64,000 nt of DNA from Volutella citrinella (GCA_034401135.1 JAWZSP010000003.1:1-64000); one strand, 5' to 3'; shown: positions 1-10,296, counted from the stretch's first letter. The notes: generated from the sequence alone by a model not told the origin. Program-made: numbers and translations.

Positions 1-140
1 CCTAACCCTAACCCTAACCCTAACCCTAACCCTAACCCTAACCCTAACCCTAACCCTAACCCTAACCCTAACCCTAACCCTAACCCTAACCCTAACCCTA
101 ACCCTAACCCTAACCCTAACCCTAACCCTAACCCTAACCC
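1..140. repeat. Telomere, CCCTAA repeats
   Basis: Uninterrupted CCCTAA hexamers run from the first base to about 140, roughly 23 copies. The C-rich strand reads 5' to 3' inward, as expected at the left end of a chromosome. The array ends at CCCTTGCGACG, where unique subtelomeric sequence begins. Confidence 0.99.
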
Positions 141-784
141 TTGCGACGCAAACTCGCTTACTGTCGTGAACGCTTTCCACGGAACCCTAAACCACCCTGT
201 TAAGCCTAACTCCAACCCCGAACGTGCCGCCGGCGCGCCCTCCTTCTTCAGCGGTTAGCGGTTAGTTTAGACTCGGTACCACACCCTTCTTAACACCTCA
301 ACCCTAGCTCTTCAACTTTTACTGCCGCCAGCGCCCTTACACACCTCAGAGGTTAGCCCTCTTTAACTCCTCTCTCCTTACCCTCCTCTGCCCTTTCCAC
401 CTCACTCTCTAGTCTTACTACCACTCCCACCCCTTCACTTCTCCTGTCCGTCCAAAAGTCGACGTCGCTGTCTAAAACACCCCAGTGCCACCTACTTTAA
501 CACCCTACTTCTCTCTTAGCTCCTTGTCTCTACCCCCGTCCTGTTTCTACCACTCTTCAACCCCCCCTGCACAACTCTACTAGCACTCTTCACTCTCTTC
601 CACAACACTAAGCACCCTACGCCTCTGCTCACTGCTCTTCTACAGCTTGTACCGCTGTACACGTTAGGGTTCAACAGGCCAGGCGGTAGGTTGGGGTAGA
701 CGCAACCAGCCTGCTACCTACAGTTAGTCTCCTTGTCCTTAACCCTTACCGCGGCTGCTTACCTCACTCTACACTCCTCAGCCT

Positions 785-955
785 TGTAGCTCTACTTGCC
801 GTCGCAGTTGCAGTCGTTGTTGTAGTTATAGTCGTAGTCGTAGTTGTAGTCGTAGTCGTAGTTGTAGTCGTAGTCGTAGTTGTAGTTGTAGTCGTAGTTA
901 TAGTTGTAGTCGTAGTCGTAGTCGTAGTTGTAGTCGTAGTCGTAGTCGTAGGTAG
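785..955. repeat. GTAGTC/GTAGTT microsatellite
   Basis: Nearly perfect trinucleotide periodicity of GTA alternating with GTC or GTT for about 160 bp, ending in GTAGGTAGGGTTGGGG. It could derive from degenerated telomere-like repeats or be an independent simple repeat. Confidence 0.85.
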
Positions 956-996
956 GGTTGGGGTTGTAGTTGTAGTGGCCCCCCTGGGGGCTGCTC

Positions 997-1375
997 TAGG
1001 GTTAGGGTCACCTCCTTGCCTTCAGCCTGCCCGTACCGTCACCCGTAGGATTAGATGTACGGTTGGGCGTAGGACCTGCCAGTCCAGCTCGGTCTCGCTA
1101 GCGTGTGCGTCACCCCATGCCGTAACAGTGCCTTAACGTACCCCCGGTGCCGTCGCAATAACTCCTTGTTGTAGATAAATTGAAACACCTTTCCCTTTTC
1201 TTGTCCGTAACCCTACGTCGGCTGTCCGGAACGCACGGTGACATTAGACCTTACTAGAAACAAGGCAGTGCCTTCTTTTAACCCTACACTACTGACCTCC
1301 GGCATAACAACGGCTCCGCCAACGAGAGGCCCTCACTGTTGACCGTCCTTGACACTCGGTGTAGGGTTAGGGTTA
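997..1375. repeat. Interstitial telomere-like words in reverse orientation
   Basis: TAGGGTTAGGG at 997-1007 and TAGGGTTAGGGTTA at 1362-1375 read TTAGGG on the + strand, opposite to the CCCTAA of the terminal array. Each is only about two repeats long. Confidence 0.6.
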
Positions 1376-1736
1376 CCTGTGAACCCTACCCTAGACCAAG
1401 ACACCGAACACATTATCGCGCCGTCTATAGCTCTGCCCCTTGTCGGCAAGTATTTACCCAGCCAAATAACGCAAAGATACGCAAGATTAAACTCATTCAA
1501 CACCTTGTAACTCGTCATCGTCTTTCCGTCCTCTATTTCTCCGATTAGACACTTGTCGAGGCTCTCTAGTACCTCTTGAAGGAAAGCGTCTTTGAGTCCA
1601 TTTACGACGCCCGCCTACTCTTTCCCGAGCTGTTTCACTCGTCTCCATCCGAACCAAGAGTGACCTGCGCCGAGTCTCCTCCTCCTACCACCTTACGCTC
1701 CTTAGCTATGGACTAGCTGCTCGCTTCTTTCCAGAG

Positions 1737-2000
1737 GTGCTCCGCCCTTTTCCCCACTGCGCGTGTACCCTAGATCAACTCACTCTCAGTGCCCTAAGCA
1801 CCGGCCAATACTCCGACCTCACCCTCATCTCGACCGCTAAGTCTTACACAGCCCATCGCCTTCTCATTCATCAGAGGGCTCCAGTCATAGCAAGCGCCAT
1901 CAGCCGTCGAGATATCACTCGAAACGACCTACACAATGCAGCAAGAGACTACTTTAACTTCATTGATGATAGCCCTCAACCAGTCGACTGCCTCTTGGCC
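1737..2000 (+). pseudogene. BTB/POZ-domain fragment
   Basis: The frame contains GQYSDLTLISTAKSYTAHR followed by LLIHQRAPVIASAI, matching the usual start of a BTB/POZ fold (a YSDL strand, then the hydrophobic H-x-LL helix), and later DDSPQPVDCLLA, which resembles the loop and helix near the end of the domain. There is no ATG at the start (the frame begins with GTG), and the frame then runs into sequence better explained as an antisense RNase H fragment. I read it as a truncated copy of a fungal BTB gene. The family call rests on pattern memory only. Confidence 0.35.
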
Positions 2001-2105
2001 AGCCTGTCTGCGTTTTCGTTGAATTTGCGCAATACATGCCAGAACAGGACTTCGATGCCAACACTGTTCAAGGTCTTCACCAGCTCATCGAGTTTCTCGA
2101 GATGA
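1976..2105 (-). pseudogene. 3' fragment of an RNase H gene (second copy)
   Basis: On the minus strand this frame reads LEKLDELVKTLNSVGIEVLFWHV and then NADRLAKRQ before a stop. It lines up with the C-terminal part of the intact RNase H ORF about 200 bp to the right (EVLFWHVRRYYNKEADELAN). The nucleotides also match (ACATGCCAGAACAG is shared). The 5' two thirds are missing, so this is a truncated duplicate. It overlaps the BTB-like fragment on the other strand. Confidence 0.6.
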
Positions 2106-2211
2106 GATTTGTCTCGGAACCATATTAATGCGAGACTAGGCGAACAGCTAGCACTTATAACCCTAACCAGCCAAGTTTTTTAACCCCCCTTCCTAATTTC
2201 CTCGCCAACTA

Positions 2212-2868
2212 TTATGTAAAAGCTCTATTAGCCAGCTCGTCTGCCTCTTTATTATAATAGCGTCTTACATGCCAGAACAGTACTTCGACGCCAATACTCC
2301 CTAAGTCCTTCACTAGCCCCTCGAGTTTCCGAAATAATTCCATATTAGCAACAGGGGTCCCCTTTGCAGTCCGGTAACCATTGGCCTGCCACTTAAAGAT
2401 CCACTCCGTCATACCCTTGACCAAGTACTCTGAGTCTGCCTTGATAACCACTTGAGAAAGTGATTCATCGGAGAGCCTGTTCCTCTGGATGTTGAGAGCC
2501 TGTTCAAGACCAAGCACTCCAGCCTCTAACTCGGCAATCTGATTCGTGGCTGGGTTGCTTTGTAGTAGGCGGCTCTGGTTGTATGCTGATGCCGCGCCGA
2601 CAAACACACCCACCGCCGCTCGTGCGAGTGGTGTCCCATTGCCCTTGCAAGCGCCGTCGACGGCAATCACGATGCTGTCTAAGTGCGACGTTCGACAATC
2701 ACAAACCCCACAAGGGCTTGCATTATCGCATGCCACGTTGACCCAAAGCTTATCGTCACAGATTTCCACGTCGTCAGGTGTTACGTCCTCTCCAAATAGA
2801 GCAGCAACATCAAACAGTCGACTCTGCTGCCCCTTCCGTGACTGCGGTTTGCGGTGTGCCTTTCGCAT
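2212..2868 (-). CDS. RNase H type 1-like protein
   Basis: Predicted RNase H fold protein of about 218 residues from the first ATG; the frame stays open to 2892 without another ATG. Visible signatures: VDGACKGNG (first catalytic Asp), then AELEAG (Glu), KADSEYLVKGM (second Asp) and NKEADELANRAF at the C-terminus (last Asp), so the D-E-D-D set appears complete. RNase H1 cleaves the RNA strand of RNA:DNA hybrids. The N-terminal 70 residues, with a CGVCDC cysteine group, do not look like the usual hybrid-binding domain. No introns are needed. Subtelomeric position plus a partial duplicate nearby suggest a member of a chromosome-end gene family rather than the housekeeping copy. Confidence 0.75.
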   Translation of the reverse strand: MRKAHRKPQSRKGQQSRLFDVAALFGEDVTPDDVEICDDKLWVNVACDNASPCGVCDCRTSHLDSIVIAVDGACKGNGTPLARAAVGVFVGAASAYNQSRLLQSNPATNQIAELEAGVLGLEQALNIQRNRLSDESLSQVVIKADSEYLVKGMTEWIFKWQANGYRTAKGTPVANMELFRKLEGLVKDLGSIGVEVLFWHVRRYYNKEADELANRAFT

Positions 2869-3450
2869 AAGGAACCAGCCGATGTAGAGCAAAGGTAATT
2901 AGGGAAAAAATGACATGAAGAGCGATTGACGAGCGGAAGGAACCCTTACTAAAGGGTGCGCTGGGCTGTGTGCAACAAGCAAAATGCAAAGTGGCCACTT
3001 TCGGTGAAAAGGCGGGGTGATACAGAAAGAACAAAAGAGTCATACAGGCGGGGTTGGCTGAATAAGGCCGGCCGAACAAGGCTGGCCAATAAGGCTGCCC
3101 AACGAGGCTGCCCAACGAGGTTGCCCAACTAGGCTGCCCAACATGCAGCAGCTGACATATGACCTACTGATGCATTACCACAATAAACGATTATATATGC
3201 CACTAAGGGCACGAAGACCGGGTTTTAGATAGTTCCAACTACTGTATAACCAGTTCATTATGTCTCTCTATAGCCTAAATTTGCTGTGAAAGCGGCAAGC
3301 CGCAGGACAGCCTGATAGTACTATAGAACTGTAGCTTCATTGCTATGTGGTAAAAAGGTAGGATTAAGGTAGCCCTAATATATACTTTTCAGCCATCCAG
3401 TATCATTATAGTGCTTACATTATGGAAAAAAACAGCAGTAACTTGAACCA
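2869..3450. other. Intergenic, contains a minisatellite
   Basis: No convincing coding frame. A short tandem repeat lies at 3059-3142. The rest is unique AT-rich sequence without recognised signals. Confidence 0.6.
3059..3142. repeat. 13-14-bp minisatellite, about six copies
   Basis: Units of the type AACGAGGCTGCCC repeat six times, the first two as 14-mers (AATAAGGCCGGCC, GAACAAGGCTGGCC) and later ones as 13-mers differing at one or two bases. Confidence 0.8.
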
Positions 3451-4700
3451 CTACCTTCCCATTCCTCCTCCTACTCCCTCCTCCTCCTCTGGGGTTCGTA
3501 CACCAGGCTCGCTTAAAAGGTCCACCGGACCCAAGTCTCCGAGCCCCAAGCAGGAATAGCCCACCAGGTTCATTTTCTTAACGCTCACAACAAGTCGCTC
3601 CCCTACAAGAGCAGCATGTTCGTCGCGTTTGGCAATATACATAGCCAGCGCAGCACGCTCGTCCTTGTTTAAAACCGCCAGCTCCTCCTGAATCCTTAGC
3701 AGCCTATCCTCTAAATCCGACTTCTTATCACTAATTTTCGATAGCTCATTATCCAGCTTCGACTCTAACGTGCGTGTGTTCTCGACAATGGATGTGAACG
3801 CCATCTGAGTTTCATCATACAGCCTCTTGATCACATCGGCGTGCTGTGCCCCGGTATCGAGCAGCTCGGAAAAAGCATGGGCCGTGGATAGGAGAGCTTG
3901 CAGATTCCTGGAGGACATAGGAACACGCCCCTCCGCAGTAGGTTGGATTCTGGCCACTGACTGGAGTAGTCCTTCCAGCGTCCTCTGATCAGTGTTGCCT
4001 CTTGCAGTAAGATAGGTGAGGTCTTCCCGGAATTCATCCACCCATTGACTAAGTTGGACCAACTCGGCGCACTTCCACCCACGTGCCTGTAACGTTTCTT
4101 GCATATTTTCTTGTGCAAAAGCATAGCAGAGGTTTTCCAGAGCCGCCTGCAGCCTGCACATAATTGCATGCTGTGCTGGGTATGAGAGATCTGTAAGAAA
4201 ATGAGTCGGCAATAAGGGTTCTCCTAATAATGCTGGTCAGGTATTTTAAATCGATGTAAAGACGGGTACCGCTTACCTGAACTTGAGTTTTCCATCTCCT
4301 GCGTACCCAGCAGCCCTAGTTCTGCTGCTTTCTCAGAATCTCGAAATGCACCATTGAGAATCAGCTGCTTAGCCTTTGCAATGATAAGATCCTCGTCGAA
4401 GCGATCCATTAATTGGATACATTCTTGGCCTTGACACCTCTGGATCCTGTTCTTGATAAAGTTTCTTTCCTTTGCGCGTTGCGGCTTGGTGTTCTTAAAG
4501 ACGCTTTTTAGAGCGTGATAGACATCTTGGTCACTTGGACCCGTTGAATGAGGCTCGGTCAATTCATCGCGAGTGAGGCATGTCGCACAGATCAGTAGCG
4601 TCTGTTGAGCGTCCTCCGGACCGCATCGAGAACATGGAGCCAGTGCAGCCCCCGTTGTTGCTGGTAGATTCGACTCCGATGTATTCATTCTCACCGTCAA
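3451..4700 (-). CDS. Orphan protein with Cys-rich N-terminus and coiled coil
   Basis: Two-exon gene: exon 1 4700-4277, intron 4224-4276 (donor GTAAGC, acceptor TTATTAG, 53 bp), exon 2 4223-3451, giving 398 residues. The N-terminal part has CSRCG followed 12 residues on by CATC, a possible zinc-binding pair of CxxC motifs. The second half is strongly helical, with an acidic/basic coiled coil (LESKLDNELSKISDKKSDLE and following) that could support self-association. I do not recognise the family. The same-strand frame at 4564-4845 is a shadow. Confidence 0.6.
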
Positions 4701-5190
4701 GACTTCGGGCTTTTATATTTCGTACGCGACCTGATGACTGTTGATGTAAAGAGGAAGAGAAGAGTGAGGCGGTGGTGGATACTGCGGGGTATTTGTGATG
4801 CCACGTCAACCAACTGCACTGATTATTGGCTGTCTCGCCACGCACCTAGCCAACGACGTACACTCCCTGTAGATACAGCAATCAAATCCTCTTGTGGGGT
4901 ATACGGGCCTCGCCATATGACATAGAGCTGTAACTTCATATATATGCGCAACCTTCTGTAAATATGATCCTCATCGTGCTCATCGTGTGTCTACAGAGCA
5001 GGGCGTAGGGCCAACTTCGAATCCGCATCAATACTATTCCGAGACATGTTCCACTGACCGCCGCCCTTGAACTCTTGCCCCCCTAATCGTCTCGCCCCTC
5101 ATGCCATCCCTTCTGTTTTTACTCTCCCTACATACCCTTGACACACTCTTTTATGCCATTTAACCTCGAGCAAAAAGTTCAAACCCAATC
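4701..5190. other. Intergenic
   Basis: Region upstream of the coiled-coil gene. Apart from weak AT-rich stretches I see no gene or repeat here. Confidence 0.5.
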
Positions 5191-5421
5191 ATGACGGAGA
5201 AGAATGCTATGGATGTCGATATACTAGCCACGATCGATCTGCTTAAGAAGCAGCTCAACTTCTGCGATGAGCACGCTAGTATACGGGCTGCCAACGCTCT
5301 TACGGACACCCAAACTGAGATAGGCCACCTAGCCTCTAGACGACATCGAGGATAAGCCCTAAAGGCTTTAGGCACACTTGACAAATGTGTGATTATTATC
5401 GGCCAGATAAATGATATCTAG
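5191..5421 (+). pseudogene. Short ORF interrupted by one stop
   Basis: An ATG at 5191 opens a 54-codon frame (starts MTEKNAMDVDILATIDLL) that ends at TAA 5353-5355. The same frame then stays open for 21 more codons to TAG at 5419-5421 (ending VIIIGQINDI). The composition is protein-like (amphipathic helix, few rare residues), so this could be one small gene broken by a CAA-to-TAA type change. No family recognised. Confidence 0.25.
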
Positions 5422-5500
5422 CCTGAATCTACGCTACTCTTTGATATGAGGTTTCTATGGACATGCTCTCGCTATACGTATACGAACCCCGCGTTTGCAT

Positions 5501-8500
5501 TCAGGCGTTTCTTTTCTTTTCTTCCCGTTCCTGCTTGACTTGCTTCCTTAGCCGTTTCTGCGGCCGCCACGAGCCCGTGCTGTCCATAGTCTGTATGGTG
5601 AAGGCTGTCCCCTCGGTCCCGTCCGATGTATTAGAGGCATCTTCATCCTCCTCCTCTAATAGCTTCTCTAACACCAATCGACGCTGTTCTCGAATTTCTT
5701 CCAAACAAATAGATCCTTGTGAAAATCCGGTAGATCCAGCTCGAGATACCGTTGACTCGCTTGCCACGGCCACCGAGTGGCGAGACGGGAAGGATGCCGT
5801 GGGGGAAGACGTGTAGACTGCTTGGCTGGACCGCGCCATGCTGATCTTACGCTGCCGCCTAGCCTGATCTGCCTCCAGCGTCTTGTTGAATACAGCCTCA
5901 AGCTCGTCCAGAGTCTTCTTGCGTATGGCGCTGACCAGACGAAGCTGCGGCGGTCGGCCACCTTCGACGACGGGAAACAAGCTGCCATTGTTGTACGGCT
6001 CTACAGCACGACCCAGCCGCAATGCGTCTATATGCACTGTCTGATTCGAGCTCAAAAGCAAGTCGCGCGTCGACCAATGAAACTGGCTGTTTGTGTTGTC
6101 CTCGTCGTCTTTCCAACCTGAACCGCCAAATCGCTGGCGGCATAAAGGTGCCAGTACCCGTGAAAGGCTGCTTTGTACAGAGATGCGCACGTCTGGGTCC
6201 TCGAGCTTACGCGGTGCTACGGTAGGATTGGGAAAACCCAGAGACGTGCTAGTCGGCTCGATATAGATGATCGATGCCCACATCAGCCGCCGCTTCAAGT
6301 CCTTCTGCTTATTTTCCTTCGTGGTGCCGATAAGCTCTGTAGATGATGGCCAAGGCAAGATCCAGTGAGTGAGGAAGACTAATCGACTGAGGTCCTTATA
6401 CCATCGTTGGGCCTCTACGAGACCAAAGTAGAATGTGATAAGTTCGATACTGCGCCGTGCTGCAATCCGAAAAGGGAGTGAATACCACCCTTTCCGCTCT
6501 CCTAGGGCTGTATGCGAACTGCTGTGGGAGAACAGATCGTGAAACAAGTCCATCACCTCCGTCGATCGTAGCTTATTCCCGGTAATCAAGTGAGGCCAAG
6601 TGTGGCTGGTATCGCTCATCCGGTCATGGAATAGATCACAGAGTCCATCGTAGCAAAGGTTGGGCGCATCGGAGTCGGGATAGCGACTGGCGGCCTCATC
6701 TGTGACGTCGGAGCCCGTCTTCCATTTTGTGCTCTTAAGGGCCACGCGCCAGACATCGCGTTGGAAGAGCTCGATAACGGTCGAATGGAGATACTCGAGC
6801 CATACCCTTTTAGCTGCCGCGTTCTCCATTACCTGGAATCGGCCGACCCAGCTCTGGGCCTGCCACATACGTACGTGGACATCCCGGATGTCCTTGAGCA
6901 CTTGCCACTGCCGTTTGTAGTCCTGACGGAGCAGATCGTTTCCGACGGCCAGTCGATCCCCCACTTCCGAGTGGAATCGCCAGATGTTCCAGTCAAACTT
7001 CCCCGGCAGCCACCAGCCAAATCCATGCAGCTTCGAGGTTTTGCCCAGACCCAGACCTTCCCGCTGCGTCTTTGTCTCTTCGGTGCCCCCCTCTTGCGTA
7101 CGAGTGCGCCGTGTTGACTCCCACCTGTCGCTCCACAGCACACTCTCACTGCCGATCAATGACGAGTCGTAGCTGAAGCGAAGTCCGCGGAGCGCCACGG
7201 CCATGGTGATCGTCTCGGGAAGTGAGTACTTTAACCCTGTCTGGGACTTGATGTGCTCGAACAGGAAGCAATACCGATTAACGCTCGCTCGAAGAAATCG
7301 TGCCATGGTAGCAGACGGTATTGAGAAGAAGGGCCTGTCCACGATGCCCTCGGACCCCAGACCCTCGGGTTGTTCTAGTGGCGGGTCCGCTCGGAACAGT
7401 TCTGTGATACGCCGCAGCAGTGCGAGAGACACCCTGTCCTCCGACCGGATGCCGTACGTGAACTGATGCTCGGGTAGCTCTTGGATCGGCGGGTCATCTG
7501 CGCAGGTCGGGATGTTCCGATGGATGCGTAGCTTGCTGAGTCGGTATGCGCATTGCACCCGCGACTGGTGTGCGTGGATCCCTTTCGTCGAGTTATTCTG
7601 GTCGCGGAGATACGACGGGTCAAGCGACATGCTCTCTGTGTGCCTGTTCTGGAAGGGATACTGCTTGGCCGCGTCGAACGGCACCTTGATGAGGTCGTAG
7701 AACTGACTATACACGAGCCCGTTCTCCATCTCCCAGCTCCCCGGTCGCGGCGTTACCGTCATGCCCCAAGCGTCGCGGAGCGTCACAAAGGGATACGTCG
7801 TCCTCGTGATTGGGGCTTTGCGGCCCTTGACATCCTCGCTGATGCACCGCCGGTCCTGTATACGGCTCCACTGCAGGCGCCGCCGCCATGCCTTGTCCAA
7901 GCAGCATCGCCGCCATAGCAAGACCCTGCCCTGCGGACCCTTCTCTGCCGGCGTGCACTGGCGCCCGATGTCGATATAGGTTGATTCTGGCTTGAGGTAT
8001 GTCTCGTCCACGGCCTGGACCCAGTGCCGCTGCCACTTCTCCAGCATTACATCTAACCTCGGCTGCATCCAGGCCAGCTTGGTGTTCTTTGCGGCCATGT
8101 ACAGCCGCACACCCTCAAACTCACTGTAGGCCGCCGCCCTATACTGGATCCCGCACCACAGAGCGTCGAGGTATTGCGGCTGCAGGGTGATATAGAAGTG
8201 CTTGCGCCGTGCCCCCGAGTTCCCGGCACCCGGCTGGCTCCTCTTCTTGCCGGCTGCCCCGAAATCGTCTTCCATCTCGGCCTGCTCTGCTGGCTTCACC
8301 TCGCCTGCTGCAAGTGCTTCCCGAGGTGCGCTGCTGTCTGACGTAGCGATCGCGTGCGTCTTGGGGATGTACTGGAGGATGTTGTTGTCGTCGATCGCGG
8401 CCTGCATAGCCGGCATCACCACCTCCTCGTACCAGCACACAAAGACGTCTCGGCGGATCGCCGTCTGGCTGTACGGCTCCGTTACGGGCGTTCGGAATAG

Positions 8501-9577
8501 CGCGGGGAAGAAGACCCAGATGAAGGTGTCGACGAGGCCGACCACGCGCCCGAAGCAGTAGTTTGGTATGTTGTGCAGGGGCTGCGCCTTAATACCGTCG
8601 GGTCCCTGCACCGACTCCGGCACCGGGATGCTGAGGTGCACGTTCTCGACCAGGTTCAGTACAACGTGCGGCTGTGTATACCACTGGATCCCCATCTGCG
8701 CGACCGCGAGCGACACGGGGAAGCTGCAGAGGCTGTCGACATCGTACGTCGACTGTATAGCGCTCTGCTCGCCCTGCTGCTCGCCGTAGTGCGAGTGCAT
8801 GCACAGATAGGGCGGCGACGGCTCATGGTCTGTAAGCCCCTCCATGGCTGCCTTACAGGAGCTGCTATGCCGTGTCGGTGCCGTCCCCAGCGTTGCGTTG
8901 CGGTACCCTGGCCGTAAGAGGTCTTGTGCTGGGTCGAGGACGACTGGCAACCGATCCTCACGCCCATTGCTGTTAGATACCCGACCCTCGAGCCTCTTGG
9001 CTACATCAAGCAGCGATGCGCAGCTCGGTTCCGCCCCGAGTGCCTCCGTGGCCTTGTTCAACTGCGACTGGTGGCCGTCTTCATGCTCCCGGCGCGTGCA
9101 GCCTACCTCGCCGGTCCACTCTCGGAATAAGAGTACAGCAGGATCTTCCGGCATTGGCTCCTCCACCGCCTCGCTTCTTCGTTCTGTTATACTCGGGCTG
9201 GTCGCGTTGGAGCTGACGATTGTGTTGAGCCTGGCTGCGCCCGGTTCGACCGTAGGGCTGATGATCCCAGACACGCTCAACGTCTCTCTACCTTGATGAT
9301 GATCCCGGGCCATGGTAGCCGCGGCGGTGGGCGAGCTTTGGGAGGGCTTTATCCAGGCATCAAGCGTATGGGACCCCGACCGCCGACCTGACGACGACGG
9401 CGGCTGCTCGGTCTGCTGGCGGGACTGCCGAGGCGTTTGCGTGCCTGCACTCGCCCCCGAACGCGCTGTTCCTTGAGCCGAAGGCGCCGACTGCGGGCTC
9501 CAGCCCAGTACTGGGTCACTCAATGCACCCACACTACTGCTGGAGGCCTGGGACCGATTGCCTCCGTCTATGTGCAT
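5501..9577 (-). CDS. Large intronless orphan protein (1358 aa)
   Basis: An uninterrupted 4.1 kb frame from ATG 9577 to 5501. The first 100 residues are Ser/Gln/Pro-rich and probably disordered. The middle (around residues 350-1100) is Trp- and aromatic-rich with many charged positions and looks globular. The C-terminus is basic and helical, ending in a KKRLRKQVKQEREEKK-type cluster that could act as a nuclear localisation signal. I do not recognise a domain: no helicase motifs, no reverse transcriptase YxDD and no integrase-like triad are apparent. An open frame this long in decaying subtelomeric DNA argues for selection or recent arrival. It may pair with the smaller ORF 24 bp upstream. Confidence 0.7.
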   Translation of the reverse strand: MHIDGGNRSQASSSSVGALSDPVLGWSPQSAPSAQGTARSGASAGTQTPRQSRQQTEQPPSSSGRRSGSHTLDAWIKPSQSSPTAAATMARDHHQGRETLSVSGIISPTVEPGAARLNTIVSSNATSPSITERRSEAVEEPMPEDPAVLLFREWTGEVGCTRREHEDGHQSQLNKATEALGAEPSCASLLDVAKRLEGRVSNSNGREDRLPVVLDPAQDLLRPGYRNATLGTAPTRHSSSCKAAMEGLTDHEPSPPYLCMHSHYGEQQGEQSAIQSTYDVDSLCSFPVSLAVAQMGIQWYTQPHVVLNLVENVHLSIPVPESVQGPDGIKAQPLHNIPNYCFGRVVGLVDTFIWVFFPALFRTPVTEPYSQTAIRRDVFVCWYEEVVMPAMQAAIDDNNILQYIPKTHAIATSDSSAPREALAAGEVKPAEQAEMEDDFGAAGKKRSQPGAGNSGARRKHFYITLQPQYLDALWCGIQYRAAAYSEFEGVRLYMAAKNTKLAWMQPRLDVMLEKWQRHWVQAVDETYLKPESTYIDIGRQCTPAEKGPQGRVLLWRRCCLDKAWRRRLQWSRIQDRRCISEDVKGRKAPITRTTYPFVTLRDAWGMTVTPRPGSWEMENGLVYSQFYDLIKVPFDAAKQYPFQNRHTESMSLDPSYLRDQNNSTKGIHAHQSRVQCAYRLSKLRIHRNIPTCADDPPIQELPEHQFTYGIRSEDRVSLALLRRITELFRADPPLEQPEGLGSEGIVDRPFFSIPSATMARFLRASVNRYCFLFEHIKSQTGLKYSLPETITMAVALRGLRFSYDSSLIGSESVLWSDRWESTRRTRTQEGGTEETKTQREGLGLGKTSKLHGFGWWLPGKFDWNIWRFHSEVGDRLAVGNDLLRQDYKRQWQVLKDIRDVHVRMWQAQSWVGRFQVMENAAAKRVWLEYLHSTVIELFQRDVWRVALKSTKWKTGSDVTDEAASRYPDSDAPNLCYDGLCDLFHDRMSDTSHTWPHLITGNKLRSTEVMDLFHDLFSHSSSHTALGERKGWYSLPFRIAARRSIELITFYFGLVEAQRWYKDLSRLVFLTHWILPWPSSTELIGTTKENKQKDLKRRLMWASIIYIEPTSTSLGFPNPTVAPRKLEDPDVRISVQSSLSRVLAPLCRQRFGGSGWKDDEDNTNSQFHWSTRDLLLSSNQTVHIDALRLGRAVEPYNNGSLFPVVEGGRPPQLRLVSAIRKKTLDELEAVFNKTLEADQARRQRKISMARSSQAVYTSSPTASFPSRHSVAVASESTVSRAGSTGFSQGSICLEEIREQRRLVLEKLLEEEDEDASNTSDGTEGTAFTIQTMDSTGSWRPQKRLRKQVKQEREEKKRNA

Positions 9578-9601
9578 AGGGTCAGCCTGTGGGGACCTTT
9601 C

Positions 9602-10225
9602 TTATATAAGCACGATGCTTAACCAACCCGAACGTGATCCATTGTGTGGACTGATAAGCAGTTGATCAACCGTATCGGTTAGTGACCGCAGCTCCTCGTC
9701 TCGAGTATTGTTTTGGTCGGCATTCGCCTGGCTTTCCAGCACGACGGCATCTGCTGCATCGCCGCCTTTAGACACGATCTCGAGTTGGGTACGAGAGTTC
9801 TCGAAAAGGCGATTGCGATCTTGACTGTCGTCTTGTGTCGATTGGATCGCCCTTGTATTCTCGACCGGGTTCCAGACGGGTCGACCATGCTGCAGCGCGT
9901 CTTGCTGGTCGCGAGGTGGTTCTGCCACGGGCCGAGGGGAGGGCGGCTCTTCAGCCGGCACAGGGATCGAGATATTCGGTTCTATATGCAGACCGATGAC
10001 TGGATCAGTGGTAGACGGCAGTGCTGGTAGGTGAGGCGCGTTGTGGTGAATGCCTGCGCGCGTCTCGGTCGGCGCGATGGCTCGTGCTTGTTGCTGGTGA
10101 TAGTGACGATAGGATCGCGCTCTCTCGAGTGCGCGTCGTCGTTCTGCTCGCTGTTCTTCGGTTAAATCTAATTTTGGTCTACCTCGGCGCCTAGGTATAG
10201 AAGGGATTGTAGCGTGAGCCGGCAT
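9602..10225 (-). CDS. AT-hook-like basic protein (207 aa)
   Basis: An ATG at 10225 opens a 207-residue frame. Residues 11-45 read RRRGRPKLDLTEEQRAERRR and continue basic: an RGRP core as in AT-hooks followed by a basic helix, suggesting DNA binding. The remainder is Pro/Asp/Gln-rich and probably disordered. The frame stops 24 bp before the ATG of the 1358-aa ORF. An intron joining them (for example donor GTTCGG near 9633, acceptor CACATAG near 9570, phase-compatible) would fuse both into one protein, but that donor is poor, so I keep them separate. Confidence 0.6.
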   Translation of the reverse strand: MPAHATIPSIPRRRGRPKLDLTEEQRAERRRALERARSYRHYHQQQARAIAPTETRAGIHHNAPHLPALPSTTDPVIGLHIEPNISIPVPAEEPPSPRPVAEPPRDQQDALQHGRPVWNPVENTRAIQSTQDDSQDRNRLFENSRTQLEIVSKGGDAADAVVLESQANADQNNTRDEELRSLTDTVDQLLISPHNGSRSGWLSIVLI

Positions 10226-10296
10226 AATAATAGGTCTTTATTAAAAAGCTCTGTTTGTTTTACGTTGTTTGGGTATGCCCAGGTCGAGTTGTTATT

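Larger units (their letters stand above)
141..1736. other. Degenerate subtelomeric DNA without a gene
   Basis: About 1.6 kb of mostly pyrimidine-rich sequence with scattered CCCTAA/TTAGGG-like words. The open frames near 1333-1548 overlap on both strands, start inside telomere-like words and show no domain, so I do not call a gene. A trinucleotide-type repeat lies at 785-955. Confidence 0.7.

Noticed and set aside
5457..9622. Many plus-strand frames of 60-150 codons
   Set aside because: All are antisense to the 1358-codon frame, have Ser/Arg/Pro-biased composition, and share no domain.
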